Assembly: GCF_001013475.1 (NCBI RefSeq)
Contig: NZ_JZEF01000001.1
Span: forward strand, 805,358-869,357
Length of the DNA: 64,000 bases
Source: Xanthomonas arboricola pv. juglandis
GTDB taxonomy: Bacteria; Pseudomonadota; Gammaproteobacteria; Xanthomonadales; Xanthomonadaceae
Direction: 5' to 3'
In this document: in pieces, positions 42,528 through 53,342 of the stretch
Layout: every line of letters begins with the position of its first letter
Position numbering within the stretch: the stretch's first letter is position 1
The notes under the pieces: generated by a model
Database searches by the model: none
What the model saw: only the letters and a program-made list of their open reading frames with translations
What the model was told of the DNA's origin: nothing
Program-made: the position numbers and the translations under genes

Positions 42528-43660
42528 TCGCAACGCGCACGCGGCTCCACACAACGTTACTCCACACCACGCTGCTCGCCAGCGCGCTGGCGCTGACCGC
42601 CTGCGCCAGCGCACCGGTCGATCGCGAAGCCGACGAGGCATTGCTGAAAGACCCCTTGCTCAGCGAGGCCAAGGTGGCGCACCAGGTGGTGCCGGAGGCC
42701 TTCATCACCGCGCTGACCCCGGCCGACAATCTGGATTCGCCGGCCAGCTGGAGTGCGCCCGATGGCAGCCGCTGGTTGATCGCCACCGCCAAGGCCACGC
42801 ATGCGCTGGTGGTGTTCGATGGCGATAGCGGCAAGCGCCTGCGCGTGGTCGGCGGCAAGGGCAAGGCGCTGGGCAAGCTGGATCGCCCCAACGGGATTTC
42901 GGTGGTCGACGATCTGGTGTTCGTGGTCGAGCGCGACAACCGCCGCGTGCAGGTGTTTGCGCTGCCCGACTTCACGCCGCTGACCAGCTTCGGCCAGGAC
43001 GAATTGCGCGAACCCTACGGCCTGTGGGTGCGCAAGCACGACGGCGGCTACGAGGTGGTGGTCAGCGACAACTACATGTCGCCGGCCAACAAGGATGTGC
43101 CGCCGCCGCTGGCCGAACTCGGTCAGCGTTTCCGTCGCTATCAGTTGAACAACGCAGGGCAGGGCTGGCAATCGCGGCTGACGCAAAGCTTCGGCGATAC
43201 CAGCGACGCGGGCGCGATCCGGATCGCCGAGTCGGTGTTCGGCGATGAAGCGCATGCGCGCCTGATGATTGCCGAAGAAGATGTCGCCGTGGGTACGCAG
43301 TTGCGCGAATACGGCATGGACGGACGCTATCGCGGCCGCAATGTCGGCAGCGGCCTGTTCAAGGCGCAGGCCGAAGGCATGACGCTGTTTGCATGCAAGG
43401 ACGGTAGCGGCTACTGGATCGCCACCGATCAGTTCAAGGACCGCAGCGTGTTCCAGGTGTTCGATCGCCAGAGCCTGGCGCATGTCGGTGCCTTCGCTGG
43501 CCGGGTGACCGCCAATACCGACGGCGTGTGGCTGGATCAACGCGGCGATGCGCGCTTTCCGGGCGGGGTGTTCTACGCACTGCATGACGACCAGGCGGTG
43601 GCGGCATTCGACTGGCGCGATATCGCACGCACGCTGCGCCTGAAAGAGTGCGCGCCATGA
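42524..43660 (+). CDS. Phytase-like beta-propeller lipoprotein
   Basis: 378 residues from GTG 42524, overlapping the receptor stop (GTGA). A lipoprotein signal has the lipobox LTAC (about residue 26). Propeller-like repeats follow: SRWLIATAKATHALVVFD, NGISVVDDLVFVVERDNRR, YGLWVRKHDGGYEVVVSD and YWIATDQFKDRSVFQVFD. These match BPP-type 3-phytases, which use calcium to remove phosphate from inositol hexakisphosphate. Sequence similarity to phytase is by fold and block pattern; catalytic activity is inferred. Middle gene of a three-gene operon. Confidence 0.85.
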   Translation: MIATRTRLHTTLLHTTLLASALALTACASAPVDREADEALLKDPLLSEAKVAHQVVPEAFITALTPADNLDSPASWSAPDGSRWLIATAKATHALVVFDGDSGKRLRVVGGKGKALGKLDRPNGISVVDDLVFVVERDNRRVQVFALPDFTPLTSFGQDELREPYGLWVRKHDGGYEVVVSDNYMSPANKDVPPPLAELGQRFRRYQLNNAGQGWQSRLTQSFGDTSDAGAIRIAESVFGDEAHARLMIAEEDVAVGTQLREYGMDGRYRGRNVGSGLFKAQAEGMTLFACKDGSGYWIATDQFKDRSVFQVFDRQSLAHVGAFAGRVTANTDGVWLDQRGDARFPGGVFYALHDDQAVAAFDWRDIARTLRLKECAP

Positions 43661-45036
43661 GCGCTGCACGTGCGGCGCTGTCTGCAGCGCTGTTGCTGGT
43701 GGCGATGGCGGGCACGCGATCGTTCGCCGCCGAGCGCGCCGCCGAACCGAATACGCAGGTGCCGGCGGGTTCCAGCCACTATGTTGCCGATGGCTTCCCG
43801 GACCGCATCGTCGCCACGCCCGCGCAGGATGCGGCGACCGGTTTCGCGGTGGCCTGGCGTACCGATGCCAGCGTCGATCAGCCGTGGCTGGAACTGGTGG
43901 TTGCCGGCGACTCGCCCGACGTAGGTACGCCGCGCCGCATCCGCGCCAGCACCGCCACGCTGGCCAGCGAAAACGGCAGCTCGCACCACCATCGCGCCGA
44001 TATCGACGGGCTGAAACCGGACACGCTGTACGCCTACCGCGTGCAGGGCAACCGCACCTGGGGCGCGTGGAATCATTTCCGCACCGCCGCCAGCCCCGAC
44101 ACGCCGCTGACGCTGCTGTACTTCGGCGACACCCAGAACAAGAACCTCAGCCTGGTCTCGCGGGTGATCCGCCAAGCCTGGCGCTCGGCACCGGACGCGC
44201 GGCTGGCCCTGTTCGCCGGCGATCTGGTCAGCGGCAAGGACGGCCAGGACGACAACGAATGGGCCGAATGGTTCGAAGCCGGGCGCTGGTTGCTGGAAGG
44301 CACCGCAGTGGCGCCGGCGCCGGGCAATCACGAATATCACGAGGAGGGCGAAGATACCCCGCAGGCCACGCGCACGCTCGGCAACCACTGGCCGGTGACC
44401 TTCGCCCTGCCGCGTAACGGGCCGTCGGCCACGGCGCGCACCAGCTACTGGTTCGACTATCAGGGCGTACGCATCGCCGTGCTGGACGGCACCTCGGTGC
44501 TGGATCTGGGCACCGGCCCGGCACAGGCGCAGTGGCTGGACAAGGTGCTGGCCGACAACCCGCACCCGTGGTCGATCGTGCTGATCCACCAGCCGTTCTT
44601 TTCCCCGCGCGCCGATCGCGAGAATCAGAAGCTGGTCGAGCAGGTGCTGCCGGTGATCCGCCGCCACAAGGTCGATCTGGTGCTGCAGGGCCACGACCAC
44701 ACCTACGGCCGGCGCGGCGATGAAGCAGGGCAGGCGACGCCGGTGTTCGTGGTCTCGGTGGCCGGGCCCAAGCAGTACCGGCTCTCGGACATGGCGCGCA
44801 AGACCATGCGTCCGGTCGGCGAAGACACCCAGCTCTATCAGGTGCTTCGCATCGACAACCAGAAGTTGCGTTACGAGTCGCGCACCGCCACCGGACGTCT
44901 CTACGATGCGTTCGAGCTGGAGCGCGGCAGCGATGGCGGCAAGCGGCTGGTGGAGCAGGAGGCCGGACGCATCGCACCGCGCGATTGCCCGCGCAGCGCA
45001 ACCCCGAAGGGACGCGCGGACCGGTGCTGGGAGTGA
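43657..45036 (+). CDS. Purple-acid-type metallophosphoesterase (periplasmic)
   Basis: 459 residues from ATG 43657 overlapping the phytase stop (ATGA). Signal peptide ends RSFAA. An N-terminal purple acid phosphatase Fn3-like domain (about 45-145, FAVAWRTDASVDQPWLELV; DTLYAYRV) precedes a calcineurin-like domain with the metal motifs YFGDTQ, FAGDLVSGKDG, GNHEYH, IHQPFF and GHDHTYGRR. Removes phosphate from organic esters. Translational coupling with the receptor and phytase suggests a joint phosphate-scavenging function. Confidence 0.92.
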   Translation: MSAARAALSAALLLVAMAGTRSFAAERAAEPNTQVPAGSSHYVADGFPDRIVATPAQDAATGFAVAWRTDASVDQPWLELVVAGDSPDVGTPRRIRASTATLASENGSSHHHRADIDGLKPDTLYAYRVQGNRTWGAWNHFRTAASPDTPLTLLYFGDTQNKNLSLVSRVIRQAWRSAPDARLALFAGDLVSGKDGQDDNEWAEWFEAGRWLLEGTAVAPAPGNHEYHEEGEDTPQATRTLGNHWPVTFALPRNGPSATARTSYWFDYQGVRIAVLDGTSVLDLGTGPAQAQWLDKVLADNPHPWSIVLIHQPFFSPRADRENQKLVEQVLPVIRRHKVDLVLQGHDHTYGRRGDEAGQATPVFVVSVAGPKQYRLSDMARKTMRPVGEDTQLYQVLRIDNQKLRYESRTATGRLYDAFELERGSDGGKRLVEQEAGRIAPRDCPRSATPKGRADRCWE

Positions 45037-45149
45037 GGTGAGATGACAGCAGCGTGGCGAGGCCAGCCGTGCGGGATGACGAGGCTGTGAGCGAACTTCG
45101 GTTCTGGATTGATTGTGCGAATCGGCGGTAGGCGTAACCATTTAAAAAT

Positions 45150-45165
45150 GTGAATTACGTCACAC
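45150..45165. promoter_or_regulatory. Perfect Clp operator upstream of the GT32 gene
   Basis: TGTGA-ATTACG-TCACA matches the Crp/Clp palindrome at every conserved base. It lies 106 bp before the ATG at 45271. A TGTTAC hexamer at 45181-45186 could be the -10 box, consistent with a class II activator position. Binding is inferred, not shown. Confidence 0.78.
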
Positions 45166-45270
45166 CAATAATGGGACTACTGTTACGGCTGACCGGAGCT
45201 CCATCCGGGTAGCCGGCTTCGGTGCGGTGCTTCGGTGGAGGTCTGGTTCCCCCAGCCCCGAGAGCCCCCC

Positions 45271-45978
45271 ATGATTCCCCACGTGTTCCATCTCACTGCG
45301 CCGACCAAGCACCTGCTCTGGGAAGAGCGCAAGATCCGGGCCCGCCTGCAGCGGCTGTTGCCGGGCTGGACCTGCAATGTCTGGGACGACGCCGACAACT
45401 CCGCACTGATGCGTCGCGCGTTCCCGGAATTCGCCGACCGCTACGAGGCGATACGCTTCGGCGTGATGAAGGCCGACATCGCCCGCTGCGCCTATATGCA
45501 CAGCTACGGCGGGTTCTATTTCGACACCGACTACAAGCTGCTGCGCACGCTTGGCGCGGACGTACTGGCACAGCAATGCGTGCTGCCGATCGAAGAGGGC
45601 GCGCCCGGCAATGAGCAGTTCAAGATCGGCAATGCCGTGTTCGGCTCGGAGGCAGGACATCCGTTCTGGCGCGCCTTCATCGAGCACATCTTCACCACGC
45701 ATGCGCCTGAGACGCTGGAAGACCACCGGCAGATTCCGATGATCTCCGGCCCGCGCGGGCTGACGCGTTTTTACAACGCGCACGCCGGCGAGTTTGCCGG
45801 CATCGTGTTCCCGGCGCGCGATGCGTTCCATCCGGATCGCACCTGGTTCGGGCTCGGCCACCGTGGTGGCACCGTCGCGGTGGGCTCGCACCTGTGCTGG
45901 GCGTCCTGGCGCGGCAAGTCGCCACGCCGGGCCGTGACCAATTACCTGCGACGCAAGCTGAGCGCCGTGCCGATCTGA
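45271..45978 (+). CDS. GT32-type glycosyltransferase (DXD sugar-transferase)
   Basis: 235 residues from ATG 45271 (MIPHVFHLTAPTKHLLWEER). The DXD motif is in GGFYFDTDYKLL (about 83-94), preceded by KADIARCAYMHSYGG, both typical of the Gly_transf_sug/OCH1-like family that transfers mannose or other sugars. No membrane segment or signal, so cytoplasmic. Single gene under a Clp palindrome. Whether it acts on LPS, glycoprotein or an effector-like target cannot be told from sequence. Confidence 0.9.
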   Translation: MIPHVFHLTAPTKHLLWEERKIRARLQRLLPGWTCNVWDDADNSALMRRAFPEFADRYEAIRFGVMKADIARCAYMHSYGGFYFDTDYKLLRTLGADVLAQQCVLPIEEGAPGNEQFKIGNAVFGSEAGHPFWRAFIEHIFTTHAPETLEDHRQIPMISGPRGLTRFYNAHAGEFAGIVFPARDAFHPDRTWFGLGHRGGTVAVGSHLCWASWRGKSPRRAVTNYLRRKLSAVPI

Positions 45979-46109
45979 CCCGGCCGGGCAGTACATCGCC
46001 GCGCGCGACGGCAGGGACGCGCGGTGAGCTTCGGGGCGGCCGCGCACCTGTCCGAGGCGCGCAAGTACTGCCTGCGCCGCCTTGACTTCAAGCGCCTCAC
46101 AAAACCACG

Positions 46110-46131
46110 GCGCTCACCGATCAGTGAGCGC
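46110..46131. other. 8-bp inverted repeat (possible transcript end)
   Basis: GCGCTCAC-CGATCA-GTGAGCGC is a perfect hairpin between the convergent GT32 and aminotransferase genes. No T-run follows, so intrinsic termination is unproven. Confidence 0.4.
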
Positions 46132-46219
46132 AGCCGGTACTCGGAATCGGCGTGCACCGCTCGGATACTGCGCACCGTCCACTACCTGCGGACTGCCCGC
46201 CATCTTCTGCGGGTGGATC

Positions 46220-47716
46220 TCAGGCCGCCTCGGCCTGGGCCTGGCGCGGACCTTCCTTCAGTGCACGTGCGATCAACCCGACCAGCAGATCGAGTTCGTC
46301 TTCGTCCATCGCAAAGTGCGGGGTGAAGCGCAGCGAATTCTCGCCGCCATGGATCACGTTGACGCCGCGATGGCGCAGCCACTCTTCGGTAGAACCGGTG
46401 CCATAGCACTTGAACTGCGGCGCCAGCTCGCAGGAGAACAGCAAGCCGGTGCCCTGCACCTTGGTGATCAAACCGCCCAGCTCGGACTGCAGTGCCTGCA
46501 GCTTGGCGATCGCCTGCGCGCCGCGGGTGCGGATGTTTTCGCGCACCTGCGGGGTGAACAACGCCAGCGTGGCGCAGGCGACATCCAGCGCACGCGGATT
46601 GGTGGTCATGGTGTTGCCGTAGGTGCCCTTGCGGTACACCTGCGCGGCGTGTTCGGTCACCGCCAGCACCGACAGCGGGTACTGCGCGGCGTTGAGCGCC
46701 TTGGAATAGGTCTCCAGGTCCGGCGGGTCGAGCTGCTCGAAGCCGGGGTAATCCACCACCGACAGCACGCCGTGCGCGCGCAGGCCGGCCTGGATCGAAT
46801 CCACCAGCAGCAGGCTGCCATGCAGGCGGGTCAGTTCGCGCGCTGCGGCATAGAACGCGGCCGGCAATGCGCGGCCCGGGTCGCCTTCGCCCATCACCGG
46901 CTCCAGGAACACTGCCTCGATGAACCAGTGATTGCGCGCGGCCTCGTCGAAGGCGCGCTGCAGCGCCGCCACGTCGTACGGCGCGATCGCGATCACCGAG
47001 TCTTCGTCGCGGTAGCTGGCCAGGTACTTGGTGTAGGTCTTGCGGCTGGAATCGGAATACAGGCCGGGGCGGTCGGTACGGCCATGGAAGCTGCCCTTGA
47101 CCACCACGCGCTTGATGCTGGCACCGGCGTGGCGCGCGCCCGGGTCGGTGTGCAGCTTGGCGTTGGTGTCGACGATGCGCGCGGCCAGGCCGACCGCTTC
47201 GGAGCCCGAATTGAGACACATGAAGCGTGCGAACGGACAGCCGCCGCGGGTATGGCCGATCTCGGCGCGCAGGGCGCGGTCGAGCCGGCGCTGCGCCAGG
47301 CTGGGGGTCATCACGTTGGCCATCACCTGCGGACGCGCCATCGCCTCGAGCACCGGCGCGGGGGTGTGGCCGAAGCCAAGCATGCCGTAGCCGCCGGCGT
47401 CGTACAGCACCGCGCCCTTGAGCGTGATCACCCAGGGCCCGCGCGCGGCCAGCGCCACGTACGGGGTCACCGCATCGTCGGCGTAGAAATTGATGAAGCC
47501 GTCCTGCACCGCACTGATCTGGGCGTCTTCGTCCAGGTCCAGCAGGTCGGCGGCCTCCGCGCGCACCTGCGCGTACTCGGCGGCCGCGGCGTCGATGGCG
47601 CGTGCCAGATCCGGGTGGTTGGCGGCCAGACGCACGATGCTGGCATCGTCCAGGCCATCGGTCAGGCGGCGGCCGGCGTGGGCACGCAGCGGGGCGAGCG
47701 GGGCGGGGACGGACAT
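46220..47716 (-). CDS. Class III PLP-dependent aminotransferase
   Basis: 498 residues from ATG 47716 with GCAGGAG upstream. Motifs: LNSGSEAVGLAARI (phosphate cup), LLLVDSIQAGLRAHG (pyridine Asp), the Schiff-base Lys in ETYSKALNAAQYPLS (about 338) and YGNTMTTNPRALDVA. The family includes ornithine, 4-aminobutyrate and lysine aminotransferases; the substrate cannot be set. About 50 residues longer at the N-terminus than typical GABA aminotransferases. Divergent from an Lrp/AsnC regulator 121 bp away, which probably controls it in response to an amino acid. Confidence 0.92.
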   Translation of the reverse strand: MSVPAPLAPLRAHAGRRLTDGLDDASIVRLAANHPDLARAIDAAAAEYAQVRAEAADLLDLDEDAQISAVQDGFINFYADDAVTPYVALAARGPWVITLKGAVLYDAGGYGMLGFGHTPAPVLEAMARPQVMANVMTPSLAQRRLDRALRAEIGHTRGGCPFARFMCLNSGSEAVGLAARIVDTNAKLHTDPGARHAGASIKRVVVKGSFHGRTDRPGLYSDSSRKTYTKYLASYRDEDSVIAIAPYDVAALQRAFDEAARNHWFIEAVFLEPVMGEGDPGRALPAAFYAAARELTRLHGSLLLVDSIQAGLRAHGVLSVVDYPGFEQLDPPDLETYSKALNAAQYPLSVLAVTEHAAQVYRKGTYGNTMTTNPRALDVACATLALFTPQVRENIRTRGAQAIAKLQALQSELGGLITKVQGTGLLFSCELAPQFKCYGTGSTEEWLRHRGVNVIHGGENSLRFTPHFAMDEDELDLLVGLIARALKEGPRQAQAEAA

Positions 47717-47837
47717 GGCGCATCTCCTGCAAGGTGGCGTTCCCTTCCTATTATCGGCAGAAGATCGGCGTTTGGCAGCGTGAATCCGGGCAGGAAGTCG
47801 GGTATTTTCGTCGAATCGACGAACCAATTGGGCAAAA

Positions 47838-48269
47838 GTGAAAATCACTCCCTCCGACGAACGCCTGCTGTCGCTGCTGCGCGAGGACGCGCGCGCCTCC
47901 ACCGCGCAGATTGCGCGCCGGCTCGGGCTGTCGCGTACCACCGTGCAGAGCCGGATCGAAAAACTCGAACGCGACGGCGTGATCAGCGGCTACACCGTGC
48001 GCACCCACGACGCCTACGAACAGGGTCGCATCCGCGCGCATATCCTGATCACCGTGCTGCCCAAGAAGATGCCAGCCGTGGTCAAGGCGCTGCGCGACAT
48101 CCCGCAGGTGCGCCTGCTGCACTCGGTCAGCGGCGCCTACGACCTGATCGCCCTGGGCGTGGTCGGCGGCGTCAACGAGATGGACGTACTCACCGACGCC
48201 ATCGGCGCGATCGACGGTGTCGAGCGCACGACGACGTCGATCATTTTGTCAACGAAATTTGAGCGGTGA
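47838..48269 (+). CDS. Lrp/AsnC-family transcriptional regulator
   Basis: 143 residues from GTG 47838. An N-terminal winged HTH (DERLLSLLREDARASTAQIA, then RRLGLSRTTVQSRIEKLERDG) is joined to a RAM/AsnC ligand-binding domain (IPQVRLLHSVSGAYDLIALG). Family members form octamers and respond to amino acids. It faces the class III aminotransferase on the other strand, so the 121-bp shared region should hold its operator; no clear Lrp box is discerned there. Confidence 0.93.
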   Translation: MKITPSDERLLSLLREDARASTAQIARRLGLSRTTVQSRIEKLERDGVISGYTVRTHDAYEQGRIRAHILITVLPKKMPAVVKALRDIPQVRLLHSVSGAYDLIALGVVGGVNEMDVLTDAIGAIDGVERTTTSIILSTKFER

Positions 48270-48274
48270 GGGGC

Positions 48275-48390
48275 GGGGAATCGGGAGTGGGGAATCGGGA
48301 ATCGGGAGAGCATGATCCGGTGACCGAAGCCCTTACTGCGCAAAGCGGCCCGCTTTTACGATTCCCGATTCCCGATTCTCCATTCCCGGC
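48275..48390. repeat. Dispersed repeat with inverted arms (GGGAATCGGGAATCGGG type), upstream of queA
   Basis: The left arm is a run of GGGGAATCGGGA units and the right arm its reverse (GATTCCCGATTCCCGATTC...CATTCCCGGC), separated by about 55 bp. The same arrangement recurs at 49473-49580, on the other side of queA. Similar runs are common in xanthomonad intergenic regions. Confidence 0.75.
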
Positions 48391-49472
48391 CGCAGTTACA
48401 ATATCCGGCTCCTCAGCCATCCGATCCTGCGGCCTTGAAGAAGTCCGATTTCAACTATTCGCTGCCCGACGAGCTGATTGCCCAGGCGCCTTTGGCCGAG
48501 CGGGCGGCCAGCCGCTTGCTGGTGGTGCCGCCGTCGCCGCAGGCGCTGGTCGACCGGCAGGTGCGGGATCTGCCCGAGCTGCTGCAGCCGGGCGATCTGC
48601 TGATCTTCAACGATACCCGGGTGATCCCGGCGCGGCTGTTCGGGCAGAAGGCCAGTGGCGGGCGGGTGGAAATCCTGATCGAGCGCCTGCTCGGCGAGCG
48701 CGAGGCGCGGGTGCAGATCGGCGCCAGCAAGTCGCCCAAGGCCGGCAGTCGGATCGCGCTGGATGCCGGTGGCCAGGCCGAGGTGCTGGGCCGCGACGGC
48801 GAGTTCTATTTGCTGCGCTTCGAGATCCCCACGCCGCTGGAGCACTGGTTGCTGGAAGCCGGGCGCCTGCCGCTGCCGCCGTACATCCGCCGCGAGCCGG
48901 GGGTGGAAGACCGCGAGCGCTACCAGACCGTGTTCGCGCGCGAAGTCGGCGCGGTGGCTGCCCCCACCGCCGGCCTGCATTTCGACGAGGCGTTGCTGGC
49001 GCGGTTGCGCGAGCGTGGGGTGGAGTTCGGCCATGTCACCTTGCATGTGGGCGCCGGCACCTTCCAGCCGGTACGCGTGGATGCGCTCGACCAGCACGTG
49101 ATGCACACCGAGTGGCTCAATGTCGGCGCCGCGCTGGTCGAGCAGGTGCGCCGCACCCGGGCCCGCGGCGGCCGCGTCATCGCGGTGGGAACCACCGTGG
49201 TGCGCTCGCTGGAAAGCGCCTGGCGCACCAGCGATGCCGCGCCCGAAGGCGAACTGCTGCCGTTTGCCGGCGAAACCCAGATCTTCATCCTGCCCGGCTA
49301 CCGCATCCGCAGCGTCGACGCGATGGTCACCAATTTCCATCTGCCCGAAAGCACGCTGCTGATGATGGTCTCGGCCTTCGCCGGCCGCGAGCGCATCTTC
49401 GCCGCCTATCAACACGCCATCGAACAGCGCTATCGCTTCTTTTCCTACGGCGATGCGATGTTGCTGTGGAGC

Positions 49473-50732
<1,260 letters not shown>

Positions 50733-50738
50733 GACCGG

Positions 50739-50765
50739 CCGTCCGCGCCCTTGCGCGGACGGTTT
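50739..50765 (+). terminator. Probable terminator after tgt
   Basis: CCGTCCGCGC-CCTT-GCGCGGACGG is a perfect 10-bp stem followed by only three T, so a weak intrinsic terminator between tgt and yajC. Confidence 0.6.
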
Positions 50766-50863
50766 GGAACCTGCATGGCATAATTCCCGGCTGTTCCGCT
50801 CCGGCGGTACCTGAATAGCGAGCGGCCGGTTGGCGCGCTGGCACCCAAACTAGGATGCACTGA

Positions 50864-51217
50864 ATGAATCTGCTCGATTTCCTGATCCCCGTCGCCCAGG
50901 CGCAGGCCACTGGCGGCGCGCCGGCGCCCGGCCCGATGGGAGGCCTGTCCACCTTCGCGTTGCCGATCATCCTGATCGCGGTCATGTACTTCCTGATGAT
51001 CCGCCCGCAGATGAAGCGCCAGAAGGAGCACAAGTCGCTGCTGGACAAGCTGGCGCGCGGCGACGAAGTCATCACCTCCGGCGGCGTGGCGGGCGTGATC
51101 ACCGATATCGGCGACAACTTCATCACCGTGGAAGTGGCCGACAACGTGCGCATCCGCGTGCAGAAGAGTGCCGTGGGCCACGTGCTGCCCAAGGGCACGC
51201 TGAAGTCTGCCAACTAA
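50864..51217 (+). CDS. yajC: Preprotein translocase subunit YajC
   Basis: 117 residues from ATG 50864. A single membrane helix (FALPIILIAVMYFLMIRPQMK, about 31-51) is followed by a small soluble domain (LARGDEVITSGGVAGVITDI). Accessory part of the SecDF-YajC complex that aids the SecYEG translocon. Located directly before secD and secF as in most gammaproteobacteria. Confidence 0.97.
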   Translation: MNLLDFLIPVAQAQATGGAPAPGPMGGLSTFALPIILIAVMYFLMIRPQMKRQKEHKSLLDKLARGDEVITSGGVAGVITDIGDNFITVEVADNVRIRVQKSAVGHVLPKGTLKSAN

Positions 51218-51385
51218 GCGGCAACCAACCCGCTGCGTCCACTGTCAGGTGGGCGCAGTCGGTGCCGCGAACCGGCGTTGACCGCCGCATCCACCTGACG
51301 ACCGCTGGCGACGTTGTGTTGGCCGCTTGAAGTCGTTCTCACTGCTAGGCGCGCCGCCGGGATGGTGTCGCGCGGGACTGTCGCA

Positions 51386-53230
51386 ATGCTCGAATTTCCT
51401 CGCTGGAAGTATTTCCTGATCCTGCTGGTGCTGGCGGTCAGCGCGTTGTACGCGTTGCCCAACATCTACCAGAAGGACCCGTCCGTGCAGATCACCGCCA
51501 GCCGCGGTGCCCAGCTCGACGACGCCTTGCGCAGCCGCATCGACGCCGACCTCAAGGCCGCCGGCATCACGCCGAAGGCCGTCACCCGGGAAGGCGACAG
51601 CCTGATGGTGCGCCTGCCCAACCTGCAGGCACAGACCCGCGCCAACGACGTGCTGCGCCAGCAACTGGGCGAGAACTACACGGTAGCGCTGAATCTGGCC
51701 TCGACCGTGCCGGACTGGCTGGCCAAGCTGGGCGGCCGGCCGATGGTGCTGGGCCTGGACCTGGTCGGCGGCGTGCACTTCGCCATGCAGGTGGACCAGA
51801 AGGCCGCGCTGGAAAAGCGCCTGGACGGCTTTGCCGAAGACATCCGCACCACGCTGCGCGATGGCCGTATTGCCTACCGCTCGGTCGAGCGCCGCGGCGA
51901 CAACAGCATCCAGGTCAGCCTGAGCGAGGGCGCCAGCGTCGACGCCGCGCGCACCGCGCTGGCCAAGTCGCAGCCGACCCTGACCTACGACGTCAGCGGC
52001 CAGAACATCTCGGTCAAGGTGCCGGAGGCCGAACTCAAGCAGATCGCCAGTGGCGCGATCGAGCAGAACCTCACCACCTTGCGCAACCGCGTCAACGCGC
52101 TGGGCGTGTCCGAACCGACCATCCAGCGCCAGGGCGAGGACCGCATCGTGGTCGAACTGCCCGGCCTGCAGGACACCGCCGAGGCCAAGCGCCTGATCGG
52201 CGCCACCGCCTCGCTGGAATTCCGCGCGGTGGTCGAAGGCAATGCCGAAGACGCCGTGCGCAGCGGCAGCATCCCGCCCGAAGCCAAGGTCTACCGCGTG
52301 CGCGATACCGGCGCGCCGGTGCTGCTCAACAAGCGCGCGCTGGTGACCGGCGACCAGATGGTCAGCGCCAGCGTCAGCACCGACCAGAACGGCATGCCGG
52401 CGGTGGCGGTGACGCTCAACAACGTCGCCGGCCAGCGCATGCTCGACTACACCAGCGCCAACGTCGGCAAGCTGATGTCGGTGGTCTACATCGAGCGCAT
52501 TCCCACCGTCAGCATGGTCGACGGCAAGGAAGTGCGCAGCGTGCGGGTCAAGGAAGAGGCGTTGTCGCCGACCCGCATCGCCGGCGTGTTCGGCAAGAAC
52601 TTCCAGACCACCGGTCTGGAAAAGACCGAAGCCGAGAACCTGGCCAAGCTGCTGAAATCCGGTTCGCTGGCGGCACCGATGGATTTCGTCGAGGAATACG
52701 TGATCGGCCCGAGCCTGGGCGCGGAGAACGTGGAGCGCGGCGTCACCGCGGTGATCTACTCGTTCCTGTTCACGCTGGTGTTCTTCACCGTCTACTACCG
52801 CGTGTTCGGCGCGATCACCTCGGTGGCGCTGCTGTTCAACCTGCTGATCGTGGTGGCGGTGATGTCGCTGTTCGGTGCCACCATGACGCTGCCGGGGTTT
52901 GCCGGCCTGGCCTTGTCGGTGGGCCTGTCGGTGGACGCCAACGTGCTGATCAACGAGCGTATCCGCGAGGAGCTGCGACTGGGCGTGCCGGCCAAATCGG
53001 CGATTGCCGCCGGGTATGAAAAGGCCGGCGGCACCATCCTGGACGCCAACCTCACCGGTCTGATCGTGGCGGTGGCCTTGTACGCGTTCGGCACCGGCCC
53101 GCTGAAGGGCTTCGCGCTGACCATGATGATCGGTATCTTCGCCTCGATGTTCACCGCGATCACCGTGTCGCGTGCGCTGGCGGTGCTGATCTACGGCCGC
53201 CGCAAGAAGCTGAAGACCGTCGCCATCTGA
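51386..53230 (+). CDS. secD: Protein translocase subunit SecD
   Basis: 614 residues from ATG 51386 (MLEFPRWKYFLILLVLAVSA). First transmembrane helix, then the large periplasmic P1 domain (GLDLVGGVHFAMQVD; IASGAIEQNLTTLRNRVNAL), then five C-terminal helices with GLSVDANVLINERIREEL. RND-type protein that uses the proton gradient to pull proteins through SecYEG. 168 bp after yajC. Confidence 0.98.
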   Translation: MLEFPRWKYFLILLVLAVSALYALPNIYQKDPSVQITASRGAQLDDALRSRIDADLKAAGITPKAVTREGDSLMVRLPNLQAQTRANDVLRQQLGENYTVALNLASTVPDWLAKLGGRPMVLGLDLVGGVHFAMQVDQKAALEKRLDGFAEDIRTTLRDGRIAYRSVERRGDNSIQVSLSEGASVDAARTALAKSQPTLTYDVSGQNISVKVPEAELKQIASGAIEQNLTTLRNRVNALGVSEPTIQRQGEDRIVVELPGLQDTAEAKRLIGATASLEFRAVVEGNAEDAVRSGSIPPEAKVYRVRDTGAPVLLNKRALVTGDQMVSASVSTDQNGMPAVAVTLNNVAGQRMLDYTSANVGKLMSVVYIERIPTVSMVDGKEVRSVRVKEEALSPTRIAGVFGKNFQTTGLEKTEAENLAKLLKSGSLAAPMDFVEEYVIGPSLGAENVERGVTAVIYSFLFTLVFFTVYYRVFGAITSVALLFNLLIVVAVMSLFGATMTLPGFAGLALSVGLSVDANVLINERIREELRLGVPAKSAIAAGYEKAGGTILDANLTGLIVAVALYAFGTGPLKGFALTMMIGIFASMFTAITVSRALAVLIYGRRKKLKTVAI

Positions 53231-53342
53231 GATGCGAGTCCGGCCTTGCCCCCGCAGCGCGCTGCAGGCGGCGGGGGATGAATCCCTTCGCAAGCGTTGC
53301 GCATCCTGACGGTGCGCAACGTCTAAACGGAAGATCTTTTCC

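Noticed and set aside
39906..42641. Minus-strand ORF of 911 codons over the TonB receptor
   Set aside because: Shadow of the receptor gene; composition rich in Arg, His and Gln with no domain.
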